A stretch of DNA of 50,100 nucleotides. Origin: Nitrosomonadales bacterium. GTDB lineage: Bacteria > Pseudomonadota > Gammaproteobacteria > Burkholderiales > Gallionellaceae. Every line of letters starts with the position of its first letter. Position 1 is the first letter of the stretch. Of this stretch, positions 8,910-18,893 are shown piece by piece. The translations under genes were made by a program, and so were the position numbers. The notes below the pieces were generated by a model. That model saw nothing but the letters and a program-made list of their open reading frames with translations. It was not told the origin of the DNA and made no database searches. The stretch lies in assembly GCA_016213335.1 (NCBI GenBank), contig JACRAQ010000079.1, positions 1-50,100 of the forward strand, given 5' to 3'.

Positions 8910-10759
8910 ATATTCTCCAACTGTGATATGTCGCGCACTGCGCCCTTGTCGGCGGAAGTGGTCATGCAGGCGTAGGCCCGCAACGCCGCCGATACCAGGC
9001 GCTTGCGTTCGCACGGCTTCCACGCCCGCGCACCCAGGGCTTCCATTGCCGTGCGGCGGCGCGCCAGCTCCTCGCCGGAAACAGCCAGGCGGATGCTGCG
9101 TCCGGGAATGTCAATTTCGATCCGGTCGCCTTCCTGCACCAGGCCTATTGCTCCGCCTTGCGCCGCCTCGGGCGAAACGTGGCCGATGCTCAAACCCGAC
9201 GTGCCGCCGGAGAAGCGGCCATCGGTGAGCAGTGCGCACGCCTTGCCCAGCTCCTTCGATTTCAGGTAGCTGGTAGGGTACAGCATCTCCTGCATGCCCG
9301 GCCCGCCCTTGGGACCTTCGTAGCGGATCACCACCACGTCGCCCGCCACAATTTTGTCGGCGAGAATGGCTTCCACTGCCGCGTCCTGGCTTTCGAACAC
9401 GCGGGCGCGGCCGTTGAATTTCAGGATGCTTTCGTCCACGCCGGCGGTCTTTACGATGCAGCCGTTCTCGGCGATGTTGCCATACAGCACGGCCAGCCCG
9501 CCGTCCTGGCTGTAGGCGTGCGCCCTGTCGCGGATGCAGCCATGGGTGCGGTCATCATCCAGCGACGGGTAATGCATGGACTGCGAGAAGGCGATGGTGG
9601 TGGCCACGCCGCCGGGAGCGGCGCGATAGAAGGTTTTCACCGACTCGTCCGCCGTGCGCATCACGTCATGTTTCTCCAGCGCGTCGGCCAATGTCCTGCT
9701 GTGCACGGTCGGCACCTTGCGGTGCAGCAAACCGGCGCGGTCGAGCTCGCCGAGTATGCCGATCACGCCGCCGGCGCGGTGCACGTCTTCCAGATGGTAT
9801 TTCTGCTCGCTGGGCGCCACCTTGCACAGGTTCGGCACGCGGCGCGACAGGCGGTCAATGTCTTTCATGGTGAAATTCACGCCGCCCTCGCACGCCATGG
9901 CCAGCAGGTGCAGCACGGTATTGGTGGAGCCGCCCATGGCGATGTCCAGGCTCATCGCATTTTCGAACGCCTCGAACGTGGCGATGCTGCGCGGCAGCAC
10001 GCTGGCATCATCCTGCTCGTAGTAGCGGCGCGTGATTTCCACCGCCACCCGCGCGGCGCGCAAAAACAGTTCCTTGCGCGCGGTGTGGGTCGCCACCAGC
10101 GAGCCGTTGCCGGGCAAGGCCAGCCCCAGCGCTTCGGCCAGGCAGTTCATCGAGTTTGCGGTAAACATGCCGGAACAGGAGCCGCAGGTAGGGCAGGCGG
10201 AACGCTCCAGCGCGGCCACTTCCTCGTCGCTGCAACGGCTGTCGGCGGCGGATACCATCGCGTCCACCAGGTCCAGCATCTGCGTCCTGCCGTGCCAGAC
10301 GATCTTGCCCGCTTCCATCGGTCCTCCGGAAACGAACACCGCCGGGATGTTCAGGCGCATTGCCGCCATCAACATGCCGGGCGTGATCTTGTCGCAATTG
10401 GAAATGCACACCAGCGCGTCGGCGCAATGCGCGTTGACCATGTATTCCACGCTGTCCGCAATCAGGTCGCGGCTGGGCAGCGAATACAGCATGCCGTCGT
10501 GGCCCATGGCTATGCCGTCGTCAATGGCGATGGTGTCGAATTCCTTGGCTATCGCGCCGGCCTTCTCGATCTCGCGCGCCACCAGTTGACCCATGTCTTT
10601 CAGGTGCACATGCCCCGGAACGAACTGGGTGAACGAATTGGCGATGGCGATGATGGGTTTGTCGAAATCGCCGTCCTTCATGCCGGTGGCGCGCCACAAG
10701 GCGCGCGCGCCGGCCATGTTGCGGCCGTGGGTGGTGGTGCGGGAGCGGTACGTTGGCAT
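8906..10759 (-). CDS. ilvD: Dihydroxy-acid dehydratase
   Basis: 617 residues, the usual full length of the long (E. coli-type) IlvD. It dehydrates 2,3-dihydroxy-isovalerate and 2,3-dihydroxy-3-methylvalerate to 2-keto acids in valine and isoleucine synthesis, using an Fe-S cluster. Both family signatures are present: [12 protein letters not shown] and [20 protein letters not shown]. The N-terminus [21 protein letters not shown] is typical. The ATG at 10759 has an AGGGA site. It is divergent from lgt with 90 bp between, where both promoters must lie, and its stop overlaps the next gene by ATGA. Confidence 0.97.
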   Translation of the reverse strand: MPTYRSRTTTHGRNMAGARALWRATGMKDGDFDKPIIAIANSFTQFVPGHVHLKDMGQLVAREIEKAGAIAKEFDTIAIDDGIAMGHDGMLYSLPSRDLIADSVEYMVNAHCADALVCISNCDKITPGMLMAAMRLNIPAVFVSGGPMEAGKIVWHGRTQMLDLVDAMVSAADSRCSDEEVAALERSACPTCGSCSGMFTANSMNCLAEALGLALPGNGSLVATHTARKELFLRAARVAVEITRRYYEQDDASVLPRSIATFEAFENAMSLDIAMGGSTNTVLHLLAMACEGGVNFTMKDIDRLSRRVPNLCKVAPSEQKYHLEDVHRAGGVIGILGELDRAGLLHRKVPTVHSRTLADALEKHDVMRTADESVKTFYRAAPGGVATTIAFSQSMHYPSLDDDRTHGCIRDRAHAYSQDGGLAVLYGNIAENGCIVKTAGVDESILKFNGRARVFESQDAAVEAILADKIVAGDVVVIRYEGPKGGPGMQEMLYPTSYLKSKELGKACALLTDGRFSGGTSGLSIGHVSPEAAQGGAIGLVQEGDRIEIDIPGRSIRLAVSGEELARRRTAMEALGARAWKPCERKRLVSAALRAYACMTTSADKGAVRDISQLENI

Positions 10760-10849
10760 TCTGTTTCCCTGAAAATGAAAAATCGCGCCAGCTTGGGCGC
10801 GTACTTGGATAACATATAGCGAATTTTAACCCAACTTCACTCGTGCAGA

Positions 10850-11641
10850 ATGCTTATCCACCCGCAATTTGATCCTGTCGCCATCCGCCTCGGCCCGCTT
10901 GCCATTCATTGGTATGGGCTAATGTACCTGCTCGGCTTTCTGCTGTTCCTGTGGCTGGGGAAAAAGCGGCTACGCGGGTTGCGCCGCCCCGGATGGGATG
11001 GCAAGTTCCTCGACGACCTCCTGTTCTACGGCGTGCTGGGCGTGGTGCTGGGCGGGCGGCTGGGCGAGGTGCTGTTCTATCATCCGGGTTATTACCTGGC
11101 GCATCCGCTGGAAATTTTCGCGGTGTGGCAGGGCGGCATGTCGTTTCACGGCGGCTTCCTCGGCGTATTGGCAGCGATGGCGCTGTTCGCGCGCAAGCGC
11201 AAATTGCAATGGCTGCCGCTGATGGACTTTGTCGCCCCGCTGGTGCCGCTGGGCTTGGGCGCGGGGCGCATCGGCAACTTCATCAACGCCGAGCTGTGGG
11301 GGCGGCCCGCGACCGTGCCGTGGGCGATGGTGTTTCCCAACGTGGACAACATTCCGCGCCACCCTTCGCAGCTCTACGAGTTTGCCCTGGAAGGTGTGGC
11401 CTTGTTCGCACTGCTGTGGCTTTATTCCGCCAGACCCAGGCCGGTGGGCGCAGTGTCAGGCTTGTTCCTTGCGGGCTATGGCAGTTTCCGTTTTCTCGCC
11501 GAATTCACGCGCAACCCGGATGACGGCATTTTCGGCCTGATGACTTTCGGCATCAGCATGGGGCAATGGCTCAGCCTGCCCATGGTGCTGGCCGGAGCCG
11601 GGGTGATGGTGTGGGCATACCATAGAAAACCCAATGAATAA
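10850..11641 (+). CDS. lgt: Prolipoprotein diacylglyceryl transferase
   Basis: 263 residues, full length, with about seven transmembrane helices. Lgt transfers diacylglycerol from phosphatidylglycerol to the lipobox cysteine of prelipoproteins at the inner membrane. The Lgt signature [13 protein letters not shown] is intact, as is the catalytic-region motif GGMSFHGG. The N-terminus [23 protein letters not shown] is typical. It is divergent from ilvD and appears monocistronic; the next gene starts 427 bp downstream. No clear terminator follows. Confidence 0.97.
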   Translation: MLIHPQFDPVAIRLGPLAIHWYGLMYLLGFLLFLWLGKKRLRGLRRPGWDGKFLDDLLFYGVLGVVLGGRLGEVLFYHPGYYLAHPLEIFAVWQGGMSFHGGFLGVLAAMALFARKRKLQWLPLMDFVAPLVPLGLGAGRIGNFINAELWGRPATVPWAMVFPNVDNIPRHPSQLYEFALEGVALFALLWLYSARPRPVGAVSGLFLAGYGSFRFLAEFTRNPDDGIFGLMTFGISMGQWLSLPMVLAGAGVMVWAYHRKPNE

Positions 11642-12068
11642 ATTTTGCATTCTGCCTGTTAGCACCGCACATCTCTGATACCCCGCCGTTTATCCGGAAA
11701 TTCCATCGCTGCGCTAAAGGTACTACCGGTCTTTCCGATAACTGTTTCCAACAGCAGATTTGGCTGCCTGACCTAGGCGTGCCGCAATCGGCAAACCGGA
11801 ATCACAAGGAGGTTTATGCCCATGCCCTGCATGACAGGGCGGGGTGTATCTTGCCCGCCGAAAGGCGGGAAGCGTGCGTCGGCTGCGTTTTCCCTTCTCG
11901 CCGGCCCCTTCCATTCGCAAGTGCCACCGATCTTTGCGAATCGCCCGCTTGTCAGAACGGGCGCCGCCAGCAGCGGAATGGCAGCCGTGTATCTGAATAC
12001 GCTGGAAATGGGCGCATGCGTTGTGAATACTGTCACTCACATAGCCCCGTCGCGGAGGTGGACCAATC
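11642..12068 (+). promoter_or_regulatory. Hairpin-rich leader upstream of minor pilin cluster A
   Basis: This 427-bp gap has no convincing gene. It holds four consecutive perfect short hairpins: GCCCTG/CAGGGC (824-829 with 835-840 of 11 kb), CCCGCC-GAAA-GGCGGG (11854-11869), ATTCGCAA/TTGCGAAT (11913-11920 with 11934-11941) and CGCCCG/CGGGCG (11942-11947 with 11958-11963). The first gene's ribosome site is GGAGGTGG at 12053. I looked for a c-di-GMP (GEMM) riboswitch and did not find its conserved core. The density of hairpins suggests a structured 5' leader or a terminator/attenuator region. The exact role is unknown. Confidence 0.4.
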
Positions 12069-12596
12069 ATGCAACCTGCCAGTGACTATCGAAGAAACGC
12101 CGGTTTCACCACTATTGAGCTGCTGGTCGTACTGGTGATAGCCGCCATACTGGCGGCTATTGCGGGGCCGTCTTTCATGGATTTTATCAACAACACACGC
12201 ATGACTTCCGCAATGTCGCAGCTTACCGGTGACCTGAATCTCGCGCGCAGCGAGGCCATCAAGCGCAACATGCGCGTGCTGGTTTGCGTGCGCAACGCTG
12301 CTGGCGCCGACTGCGGTACTGGGACGGACTGGCGCAACGGCTGGCTGGTTTGCTATGACGGCGACCAGGACGGTTCCTGCGATGCGGCTACTGCCGACGC
12401 CCCCAACCCGCTGGTGGTGCGTCAGGCCCTCAATGCGAGCATGGCGCTGACGGCCAATGCAAACCTGATCCGCTTCAATCCCAGCGGCACGCAAGGCGCA
12501 GGGGGTGCGGCAACCCTGACACTTGCAGGCACGTGGGCCGGGGCGCAACTCAGCATAGCCAGCATCGCGGCGACCGGAAACATAAGCAGGCAATAG
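12069..12596 (+). CDS. fimT: Type IV minor pilin, FimT/GspH family (cluster A)
   Basis: 175 residues. The class III prepilin signal is short and ends RRNAG, cut by PilD before FTTIE, with Glu+5 and the hydrophobic N-terminal helix. GspH/FimT proteins are minor pilins that help prime pilus assembly; some bind DNA. It is the first gene of a five-gene minor pilin operon ending in pilY1 and a pilin, with 9 bp to pilV. GGAGGTGG lies 9 nt before the ATG. A paralogue is at 19584-20132. Confidence 0.9.
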   Translation: MQPASDYRRNAGFTTIELLVVLVIAAILAAIAGPSFMDFINNTRMTSAMSQLTGDLNLARSEAIKRNMRVLVCVRNAAGADCGTGTDWRNGWLVCYDGDQDGSCDAATADAPNPLVVRQALNASMALTANANLIRFNPSGTQGAGGAATLTLAGTWAGAQLSIASIAATGNISRQ

Positions 12597-12605
12597 GGGA
12601 CGAAA

Positions 12606-13118
12606 ATGCGCGCCGACTACTTGCCCCGCAACCCGACCGCCAGAACTGGGCAATGCGGGTTTTCCATGCTGGAAATCCTGATTACACTGGTGGTCGTCGC
12701 CATTGCGCTGCTGGGCACGGCTGGCTTGCAGGTCTATGCCATGCGCATGGGAAAGAGCGGGCAGTTTCGCACCCAGGCGATTTTCCTGGCTTCCGACATC
12801 GCCGAACGCATGGAAGCGAACAAGGCTGCGGCCGTCGCGGGAAGTTATGTCGTTGCTGCCGCCAGCTCGCCCAGCGCCGCTGCCGCCGACTGCGGGGCAT
12901 CTCCCTGTGGCGGCACCGCGTTGGCCGGTTATGACATCAGCCAGTGGGAAACCAGCGTCGCCAGCCTGCTGCCGCAGGCCAGATGGCAGATAACGCAGGC
13001 TGTCGCAGGCAACCCCAGCACGTACAACATATTCATCCAGTGGACAGATCGGAGCGCTGACAAGTCGAGTCATGGCGAGACGTTTTCCTACACCGCAACG
13101 AGAACCGTGAGCAATTGA
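12606..13118 (+). CDS. pilV: Type IV pilus minor pilin PilV (cluster A)
   Basis: 170 residues. The prepilin site is QCG followed by FSMLE, then a PilV-type helix ending GTAGLQVYAMRM. The MRMGKSGQFRTQAIFLASDIAERMEAN stretch is the usual PilV pattern. PilV acts with PilW, PilX and FimT in the tip complex that displays PilY1. The genes on either side are 9 bp and 4 bp away, so this is clearly an operon. The paralogue in cluster B is 212 residues, longer in the C-terminal domain. Confidence 0.9.
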   Translation: MRADYLPRNPTARTGQCGFSMLEILITLVVVAIALLGTAGLQVYAMRMGKSGQFRTQAIFLASDIAERMEANKAAAVAGSYVVAAASSPSAAAADCGASPCGGTALAGYDISQWETSVASLLPQARWQITQAVAGNPSTYNIFIQWTDRSADKSSHGETFSYTATRTVSN

Positions 13119-13122
13119 CGCC

Positions 13123-14100
13123 ATGAATACGCTGCGTTGCAACCGGATGGGCACCCCGACAAGCCGTGCATTGGCCGAAGCCGGATTCAGCCTGATCGAG
13201 ATGATGATTTCCATCACCATCGGAATGATGATCGTCGCCGCATTGATCGGCGTGCTGTCCAGCAATTCGCGCAGTACCAAAACCAACGACCGTACTTCCG
13301 AGCTGCAGAGCAACGGCCGCTATGCGCTCGATCACCTCAAGCGCGAGCTGCGCCACGCTGGTTATCGCGGCTATACCTGGGCGGAGCCGAACACCCCGAC
13401 TTCGGTAATTGCGGTCAATAATGAATGCCTGGGTGCCGGTGCTGCCGCCGACGCTTTTGTGCAAAACGTCCGCCAAGGTATATGGGGGGCGAACGACAGC
13501 AATCCTTATGCCGCCAACTGCCTGCCAGCCGCCAATTACCTGCGCGGAGATGTGTTGGTAATCCGGCGCGCGGGCAGCGCCCCGGCCACCGCTCTGGTGG
13601 CCAATACCCTGTATTTGCGCTCCACTTACGCCGCCGGTGAGGTGTTCCAGGGCACCGTGGCGCCGACCGTCACGGGAGCACCGCAAGCCGATTTTGCCCT
13701 GCAGGAGTATGTCTATTACATCGGCAGCGACGACAGTAATACGGCGGTACCCGCATTGCGCCGGGTTTCATTGCAAGACAACGACATGGTTGACGAAATG
13801 GTGGTTAGCGGCATCGAGCACATGCAGGTGCAATATGGGCGGCTCGATACCGCATTGAATACCCAGTATTCCAATGCAAACAGCATCTCCGGTGCTTCCA
13901 CGGATTCTCCTGCGACGCTGTCCAGTTATGCGTGGGACGAGGTCAACTCGGTGCGCATCTGGTTGCTGGCGCGCAATGCCAAACTGGAACCGGGTTACGC
14001 CAATACCAGCACCTATGCGATGGGCGATGTGGCCTACGGCCCGGTGAACGACGGCTTTCGTCGCCAGCTTTTCACGGCGGTCGTGCAACTGCGCAACTGA
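13123..14100 (+). CDS. pilW: Type IV pilus minor pilin PilW (cluster A)
   Basis: 325 residues. The prepilin site is AEAG followed by FSLIE, then the helix MMISITIGMMIVAALIGVL. PilW hallmarks include ELQSNGRYALDHLKRELRHAGY and a C-terminal VNSVRIWLLARN block. PilW is a minor pilin of the tip-priming complex and is needed for pilus assembly in characterised species. It is spaced 4 bp from both pilV and pilX. The cluster B paralogue (333 residues) shares the same blocks. Confidence 0.92.
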   Translation: MNTLRCNRMGTPTSRALAEAGFSLIEMMISITIGMMIVAALIGVLSSNSRSTKTNDRTSELQSNGRYALDHLKRELRHAGYRGYTWAEPNTPTSVIAVNNECLGAGAAADAFVQNVRQGIWGANDSNPYAANCLPAANYLRGDVLVIRRAGSAPATALVANTLYLRSTYAAGEVFQGTVAPTVTGAPQADFALQEYVYYIGSDDSNTAVPALRRVSLQDNDMVDEMVVSGIEHMQVQYGRLDTALNTQYSNANSISGASTDSPATLSSYAWDEVNSVRIWLLARNAKLEPGYANTSTYAMGDVAYGPVNDGFRRQLFTAVVQLRN

Positions 14101-14104
14101 GGCG

Positions 14105-14668
14105 ATGGCCATGCATTATCTTTCCAATCCATGCAGGCAGACTGGCTCCACCCTGATAATCAGCCTGATTATCCTGGTCATCATGATGCTGCTGGGCATC
14201 GCTGCAGTGACGACTTCGAACACCCAATACAAACTGGCAGGCAACCTGCAATTTGAGGACTCGGCCATGAATAATGCCGAAACAGCCGTCAACACCGCAG
14301 AAACGGCGCTGGCAAATGGTGCCATCGCCATCCTCGACCCCGGCTTTACCACACCCTACGTGAGCGCCAATGGACCAGTCACTGCCGGCCTGTACCCGGC
14401 CAACTCCGGCATAGATCCGCTCGCGTTGAATTGGCCAGGTGTTGGCGGTAATGGCAACTCCTACTCTGTCCAAGCGTTGGGAAGCCAAAATTACATTATC
14501 GAGCTTATGTCCATCAACAGTCGCCTGACCGGTTCCGGCCAGACGGTAGGCGGGCGCGCCAGTTCCGGTTGCAGCCAGGTGAATACCTACCGCATTACAG
14601 GGCGCGGCACCAGTGCGCGTGGCGCCGTCAAGTTTGTCCAGTCTTTCTACAGCGTTTTAAGCTGCTAA
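14105..14668 (+). CDS. pilX: Type IV pilus assembly protein PilX (cluster A)
   Basis: 187 residues. The leader ends RQTG followed by STLIISLIILVIMMLLG; as usual in PilX the +5 Glu is absent. The TQYKLAGNLQFEDSAMNNAE stretch is the PilX N-terminal pattern. PilX modulates pilus retraction and assembly with PilY1. The C-terminal domain carries two cysteines (near residue 155 and at the very end) that could pair. It is followed 15 bp later by pilY1 with an AAGGGGATC ribosome site. Confidence 0.88.
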   Translation: MAMHYLSNPCRQTGSTLIISLIILVIMMLLGIAAVTTSNTQYKLAGNLQFEDSAMNNAETAVNTAETALANGAIAILDPGFTTPYVSANGPVTAGLYPANSGIDPLALNWPGVGGNGNSYSVQALGSQNYIIELMSINSRLTGSGQTVGGRASSGCSQVNTYRITGRGTSARGAVKFVQSFYSVLSC

Positions 14669-14683
14669 TTTAAGGGGATCATC

Positions 14684-17600
14684 ATGCTCAACTCTCCGCT
14701 GAAGCCGATAAAACTCCAGATTGCCGGCACGGTTGTATTGCTTGGCATTACTTTAGCCACGATCAAGCTATCACTGGCCATTGCCGCGTTCAGCCCCGCA
14801 AATCAGCCAATCGGCTATGTTTCGCAGGACGAGGTTACCAATTACAACCTGATTGGCGGCAATGAAACGTTATTCCGCACCGAATACAAGAGGGACTATT
14901 GGGGCGGCAACCTGTTCGCCTATCCGGTGGATGCTGCCGGGAATGTGCAAACCGGCGCGGATCGTTGGGGCAACGGCGCAAAAGACCATATTGATGCGCA
15001 AAACTGGGACACTGGCCGCCTGATCGCCACCATGAAGGACGATGGCACCAGAGTGGCATTCCGCCCCACCAGCCTATCTGGCGCACAAACGGCATCGCTG
15101 GCGGCCACGGTTCATTCCGTCGCCTATTCCGGCGCGGACATACTGAACTACCTGCGCGGCGACCGCACCAACGAAAGCACTTCCGCATCCGCCAGCCTGC
15201 TGCGTCAACGCAGCACTGTGCTTGGCGACATCGTCCATTCACGCCCTTACTATGTGGCGGACGACACCGACCCCACTGTTTTTGTCGGCGCCAACGACGG
15301 CATGTTGCACGCCATCAATGCGGCGAATGGCACGGAACGCTGGGCCTATGTCCCGTCCATGCTGATCGGCAAGCTCAAGATGCTGGCCTATAACCCCACC
15401 GATGCGGCGCTGACTTTCGCGCACGACTATTTTGTGGACGGGCAGATAAATATCGCCACGCTATCCAGCGGCGCGCGTGTGCTAATCGGCGCATTGGGCG
15501 CGGGCGGCAAGGGCTTGTACGCGTTGGACATCAGTACCCTGACTGCGACCGATGAGGCTACGGTTGCCGCCAAGATACTGTGGGAGATCACCACGACTAC
15601 AGTGAATTACGCTACTCCGGCAGCGCACATCACTGCCGGATCTACTGCCGCGAACGCAGCAGCCTACAGCAAACTGGGCTATACCTATGGCACGCCTACG
15701 ATCGCCAGGATCAATCATGGCGGAACCGGGATGGATGCCGTCATCATCGGCAATGGCTATGACGAGGCTGCGACGGGAGAATCCTATCTGTACGTCATCA
15801 ATGCGGCGACAGGCGCGCTGATCAAGGCCATCCCGGCAGGCACGGCAGGTGCCGCGAACCCTAATGGTTTGATGAACCCGGCCGTGCTCGATACCGACGG
15901 CGATGGCTATGTGGACCGCGTGTATGCTGGCGACCTGAACGGCACCCTGTGGAAATTCAATCTTTCCGGCACCAACGTGTCTTCCTGGAGCGCCAGCGCG
16001 CTTCACGTCACGTCACCGGCGCAGCCGATCACGACCACACCTGGAGTCGCCGTGCATCCGAACGGCGGCTACATGGTCAGCTTTGGCACCGGCAGGGTAT
16101 TCACCGGAACTTACGGTACTTACAACCACGACACCTCGACCTGGACTGCTGCATCCACCGGGGATCTGGGCGACACGTCGGTGCATTATGTGTACGGCAT
16201 CTGGGATGGCGCGCCGGTCGCCAATGCCGTTTTACTGGAGCAGACGCTTACCGAGCGTTCCTATACTTACTCCGGCGCCACCACCAGGGTGCGGCGCAGC
16301 ACCGCCAATGTACCGGTCTGGGCCAGCGGGGCGTCCAATCACAAAGGCTGGAAGGTCGCCTTGCCAGCCGGGGAGCGGGTGATCGGCGAAGGCACTTTCA
16401 CCGAGAACGGGCGCTTTTACTTCATCGGCTATAACCCGACCGTGGCCCCGCACCGGGTTAGCGGCACCACGACCGACATCTATGGCGAAAACTGGCTGAT
16501 GGAGCTGAACTATCTGACCGGTGGCAGCAGCACCGCGCCGTTCCTCGACATGGACAGCAACCTGCTGCTCAACGACTCCGATCGCATTGTGTATATCGCG
16601 TCCGACACGAAACCCGTCGGCAAGGTTGACGGCGACCGCATCGTTGCCGGAACCGATGCGCTCGGCAACGTGGTCAGCCGCAATGAAGACGGCATTCCGG
16701 TCGGCAAATGGCTGTCCAACGGCGTGCAATCCCAACCGATTCTGGTGCAGTTGCAAACGCTCAACACCACTCTGTTCAACCAGAATCCGGACGTGATTTT
16801 CCCGACCACGGCAACCACGACCCGCGGCGTTGCGGGCGGCCACTTCGACATAGACATATTCTACGGGCCAACCAACAACTGCTCGGGAGTGTCGGGGCTG
16901 GGAAGTAAGGCCTCGGGCGGCAGGATAGATTTCACGTACAGCGGCAACAAGACCTACACCAATTTCAGCATCACGATAAACGGCGTCAGCATTCTGACCG
17001 CCAACAACCCCGGCAGCCAGAGCAAGTCTGGCCTGGAAAGCTGGGTGGCATCGCATATCACCGCTGCCGCTGCTGCCAACTATAACATCACGACGGGCAG
17101 TAACCGGATCAATATAAGCGCAAAAGCCAACGGCTCCGCGTATAACGCCACCACCGCGAATATGGTGGTTTCCGGCACTGGCGTCGCAGCCGGCGACTAC
17201 AGCAAGACCGCGATCTCCGGCGGTACGGATGACGTCATCCCCTATTCGTCGGTCTCGGGCACCAGTTGCACGAGAAATGTTCACCATCACGAATACGATG
17301 ACATCTATGACAAAACCGGCCTGAACATGCTCAACGCGAGCGATTCCAGCTTCAACCTTTCCAACGCCATTGCCAGCACCTCCACCAATTTCAAGGTGCT
17401 GATGATGAACCAGTATCTGAATCCTGCAGTGAGACTGCACATTGGCAACAGTTCTTACAGCCCGTCAAGCTCCGCCGGCTACATTTCGGTCAAGGATTAT
17501 CAGACTTCGGCGGGCCTGGATATCGCAGCCGTGCCCACCTATAACCGGAGCACTATCGGCAGCCTTGCCGTCTACACGCCGGTGGATGCACTCAGCGTAA

Positions 17601-18415
17601 AGGACTGGTGGGGAAATGGAGATTCGCGTAGCGGCCTGCATCCCACCAGCCCCCAGTGTGCTTATACGGACGACGGCGCCGGCGCCGACATGTACAACCC
17701 GGTCATTCCTCCCGCGAACGGAACCAACGGGGCCGGCACGGACGGCACGACAACGGGTGTTCGCCACAACGGCGCGTTAACCGTCCAGATCATCAGGGAC
17801 ACCACGCCGGCGAGCGCGGTGGAAGAAAATGTCTCGGGGCGCCCGGAATATGGCTACCGGGTCAAGCATGCGGATTTTTATACCTATGTGTTGGCGGAAT
17901 ACATCATCTACTGGCACCACCCCCGCAGGATTTGCTACGGGGATGGAACCAACAACTGGTACAACGGCAGCACCGGCGGCAACGGCCTGCCCTCCCTGTC
18001 TTCCGGCCCCTGGAATACCGCTGAACTGATGGTGGGCACGGGCTGGACGAAAAACGCTCCGGAGGACACCGTTACCGGGACTGCCGAGGACGCGCCTGAT
18101 CCCGGCTCCACCGACCCGAAAATCGGCACGCTGGGCAGCACCGGAACCGTGGCGTCCACGACCACCGTCGTTGCAGGCAACGTGACCACCACCATTACCT
18201 ATACCGACGGGACTCGCCAGACCATCGTCCAGACTGTCAACAACGATGGCACGGTAACCATCGTGACCACCCAGTACGCGGCCGACAATACCGTCACCGG
18301 CACGACGACGGACATCGTCGCCAATGCATCCGGTTCGGTCAAGACGGGTGGGGACGAGCGCGGCCTGCAGGCGCGCACGGGACGTATCTCGTGGCACGAG
18401 TTGGTCCGTCCGTGA
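14684..18415 (+). CDS. pilY1: PilY1-type pilus tip adhesin lacking the vWA domain (cluster A)
   Basis: 1243 residues, exported (hydrophobic N-terminal segment about 12-33). The C-terminal PilY1 beta-propeller is clear: LGDIVHSRPYYV, VFVGANDGMLHAINA, AHDYFVDGQ, VLIGALGAGGKGLYALD and a calcium-binding loop, DTDGDGYVD, followed by RVYAGDLNGTLWKF. The protein ends GRISWHELVRP as PilY1s do. The N-terminal vWA domain is absent: propeller-associated sequence begins by about residue 40. Residues about 743-850 are an extra Ser/Asn/Gly-rich beta module that interrupts the usual fold. PilY1 proteins sit at the pilus tip and mediate adhesion, surface sensing and retraction control. The last ~110 residues are Thr/Val-rich and repetitive. 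Confidence 0.9.
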   Translation: MLNSPLKPIKLQIAGTVVLLGITLATIKLSLAIAAFSPANQPIGYVSQDEVTNYNLIGGNETLFRTEYKRDYWGGNLFAYPVDAAGNVQTGADRWGNGAKDHIDAQNWDTGRLIATMKDDGTRVAFRPTSLSGAQTASLAATVHSVAYSGADILNYLRGDRTNESTSASASLLRQRSTVLGDIVHSRPYYVADDTDPTVFVGANDGMLHAINAANGTERWAYVPSMLIGKLKMLAYNPTDAALTFAHDYFVDGQINIATLSSGARVLIGALGAGGKGLYALDISTLTATDEATVAAKILWEITTTTVNYATPAAHITAGSTAANAAAYSKLGYTYGTPTIARINHGGTGMDAVIIGNGYDEAATGESYLYVINAATGALIKAIPAGTAGAANPNGLMNPAVLDTDGDGYVDRVYAGDLNGTLWKFNLSGTNVSSWSASALHVTSPAQPITTTPGVAVHPNGGYMVSFGTGRVFTGTYGTYNHDTSTWTAASTGDLGDTSVHYVYGIWDGAPVANAVLLEQTLTERSYTYSGATTRVRRSTANVPVWASGASNHKGWKVALPAGERVIGEGTFTENGRFYFIGYNPTVAPHRVSGTTTDIYGENWLMELNYLTGGSSTAPFLDMDSNLLLNDSDRIVYIASDTKPVGKVDGDRIVAGTDALGNVVSRNEDGIPVGKWLSNGVQSQPILVQLQTLNTTLFNQNPDVIFPTTATTTRGVAGGHFDIDIFYGPTNNCSGVSGLGSKASGGRIDFTYSGNKTYTNFSITINGVSILTANNPGSQSKSGLESWVASHITAAAAANYNITTGSNRINISAKANGSAYNATTANMVVSGTGVAAGDYSKTAISGGTDDVIPYSSVSGTSCTRNVHHHEYDDIYDKTGLNMLNASDSSFNLSNAIASTSTNFKVLMMNQYLNPAVRLHIGNSSYSPSSSAGYISVKDYQTSAGLDIAAVPTYNRSTIGSLAVYTPVDALSVKDWWGNGDSRSGLHPTSPQCAYTDDGAGADMYNPVIPPANGTNGAGTDGTTTGVRHNGALTVQIIRDTTPASAVEENVSGRPEYGYRVKHADFYTYVLAEYIIYWHHPRRICYGDGTNNWYNGSTGGNGLPSLSSGPWNTAELMVGTGWTKNAPEDTVTGTAEDAPDPGSTDPKIGTLGSTGTVASTTTVVAGNVTTTITYTDGTRQTIVQTVNNDGTVTIVTTQYAADNTVTGTTTDIVANASGSVKTGGDERGLQARTGRISWHELVRP

Positions 18416-18455
18416 GCGGCAATACCAACCCCGATATGTAACCGGAGAATGGATC

Positions 18456-18893
18456 ATGCAACCAGATCGCAGCAGCGGATTCAGCCTGATTGAACTGATG
18501 GTCGCGGTGGTGATCGTCGCCATCCTGGCTGCCATCGCCGTGCCGAGCTACAGCAGCTATGTGGTGCGCGGTTCGCGCGCCGCCGCGCAGGCCGAACTGC
18601 TGGAACTGGCCAGCCTGCAGGAGAAGATATTCCTTAACTCCAGCGCCTACACGCCGAGCGTGGCGGCGGCTTACAACGGCACTTCAGCCGGGGGCCTCGG
18701 CAGAACTGACGGGCTGACTCCCGACGGCAAATACACGCTCAGCCTGGATATCGCCGCTCCGGCCCAGACGTTTACCCTGACCGCCACGCCGGTTGCCGGA
18801 AAATCCCAGGCCGGAGACGGCACCCTGACCATCAGCGAAAATGGCCAGCGTTGCTGGTACGTTGGAGGCGCTGCCGCCTGCACGGCATGGTAG
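18456..18893 (+). CDS. pilE: Type IV pilin, PilE-like (cluster A)
   Basis: 145 residues from the ATG at 18456, chosen for GGAG 9 nt upstream and a compact prepilin leader; the frame extends upstream into pilY1. The prepilin site is RSSG followed by FSLIE, with the helix LMVAVVIVAILAAIAVPSYSSYV. The C-terminal domain ends with a Cys pair (CWYVGGAAAC), a usual disulfide loop. PilE-like proteins at the end of minor pilin operons are generally minor components, not the main fibre subunit. No terminator of standard form follows, but CCCGG/CCGGG can pair near 18943-18960. Confidence 0.9.
   Translation: MQPDRSSGFSLIELMVAVVIVAILAAIAVPSYSSYVVRGSRAAAQAELLELASLQEKIFLNSSAYTPSVAAAYNGTSAGGLGRTDGLTPDGKYTLSLDIAAPAQTFTLTATPVAGKSQAGDGTLTISENGQRCWYVGGAAACTAW

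Noticed and set aside
9158-10819. 553-codon plus-strand frame opposite ilvD
   Set aside because: It is antisense to a full-length, unmistakable ilvD. The His/Gly/Ala/Val-rich composition is that of a mirror frame.
11760-12060. c-di-GMP (GEMM) riboswitch before the pilin cluster
   Set aside because: GGCAAACC and ATGGCAGCC-like pieces are present, but in the wrong spacing, and the GGGACGCAAAGC core is absent.
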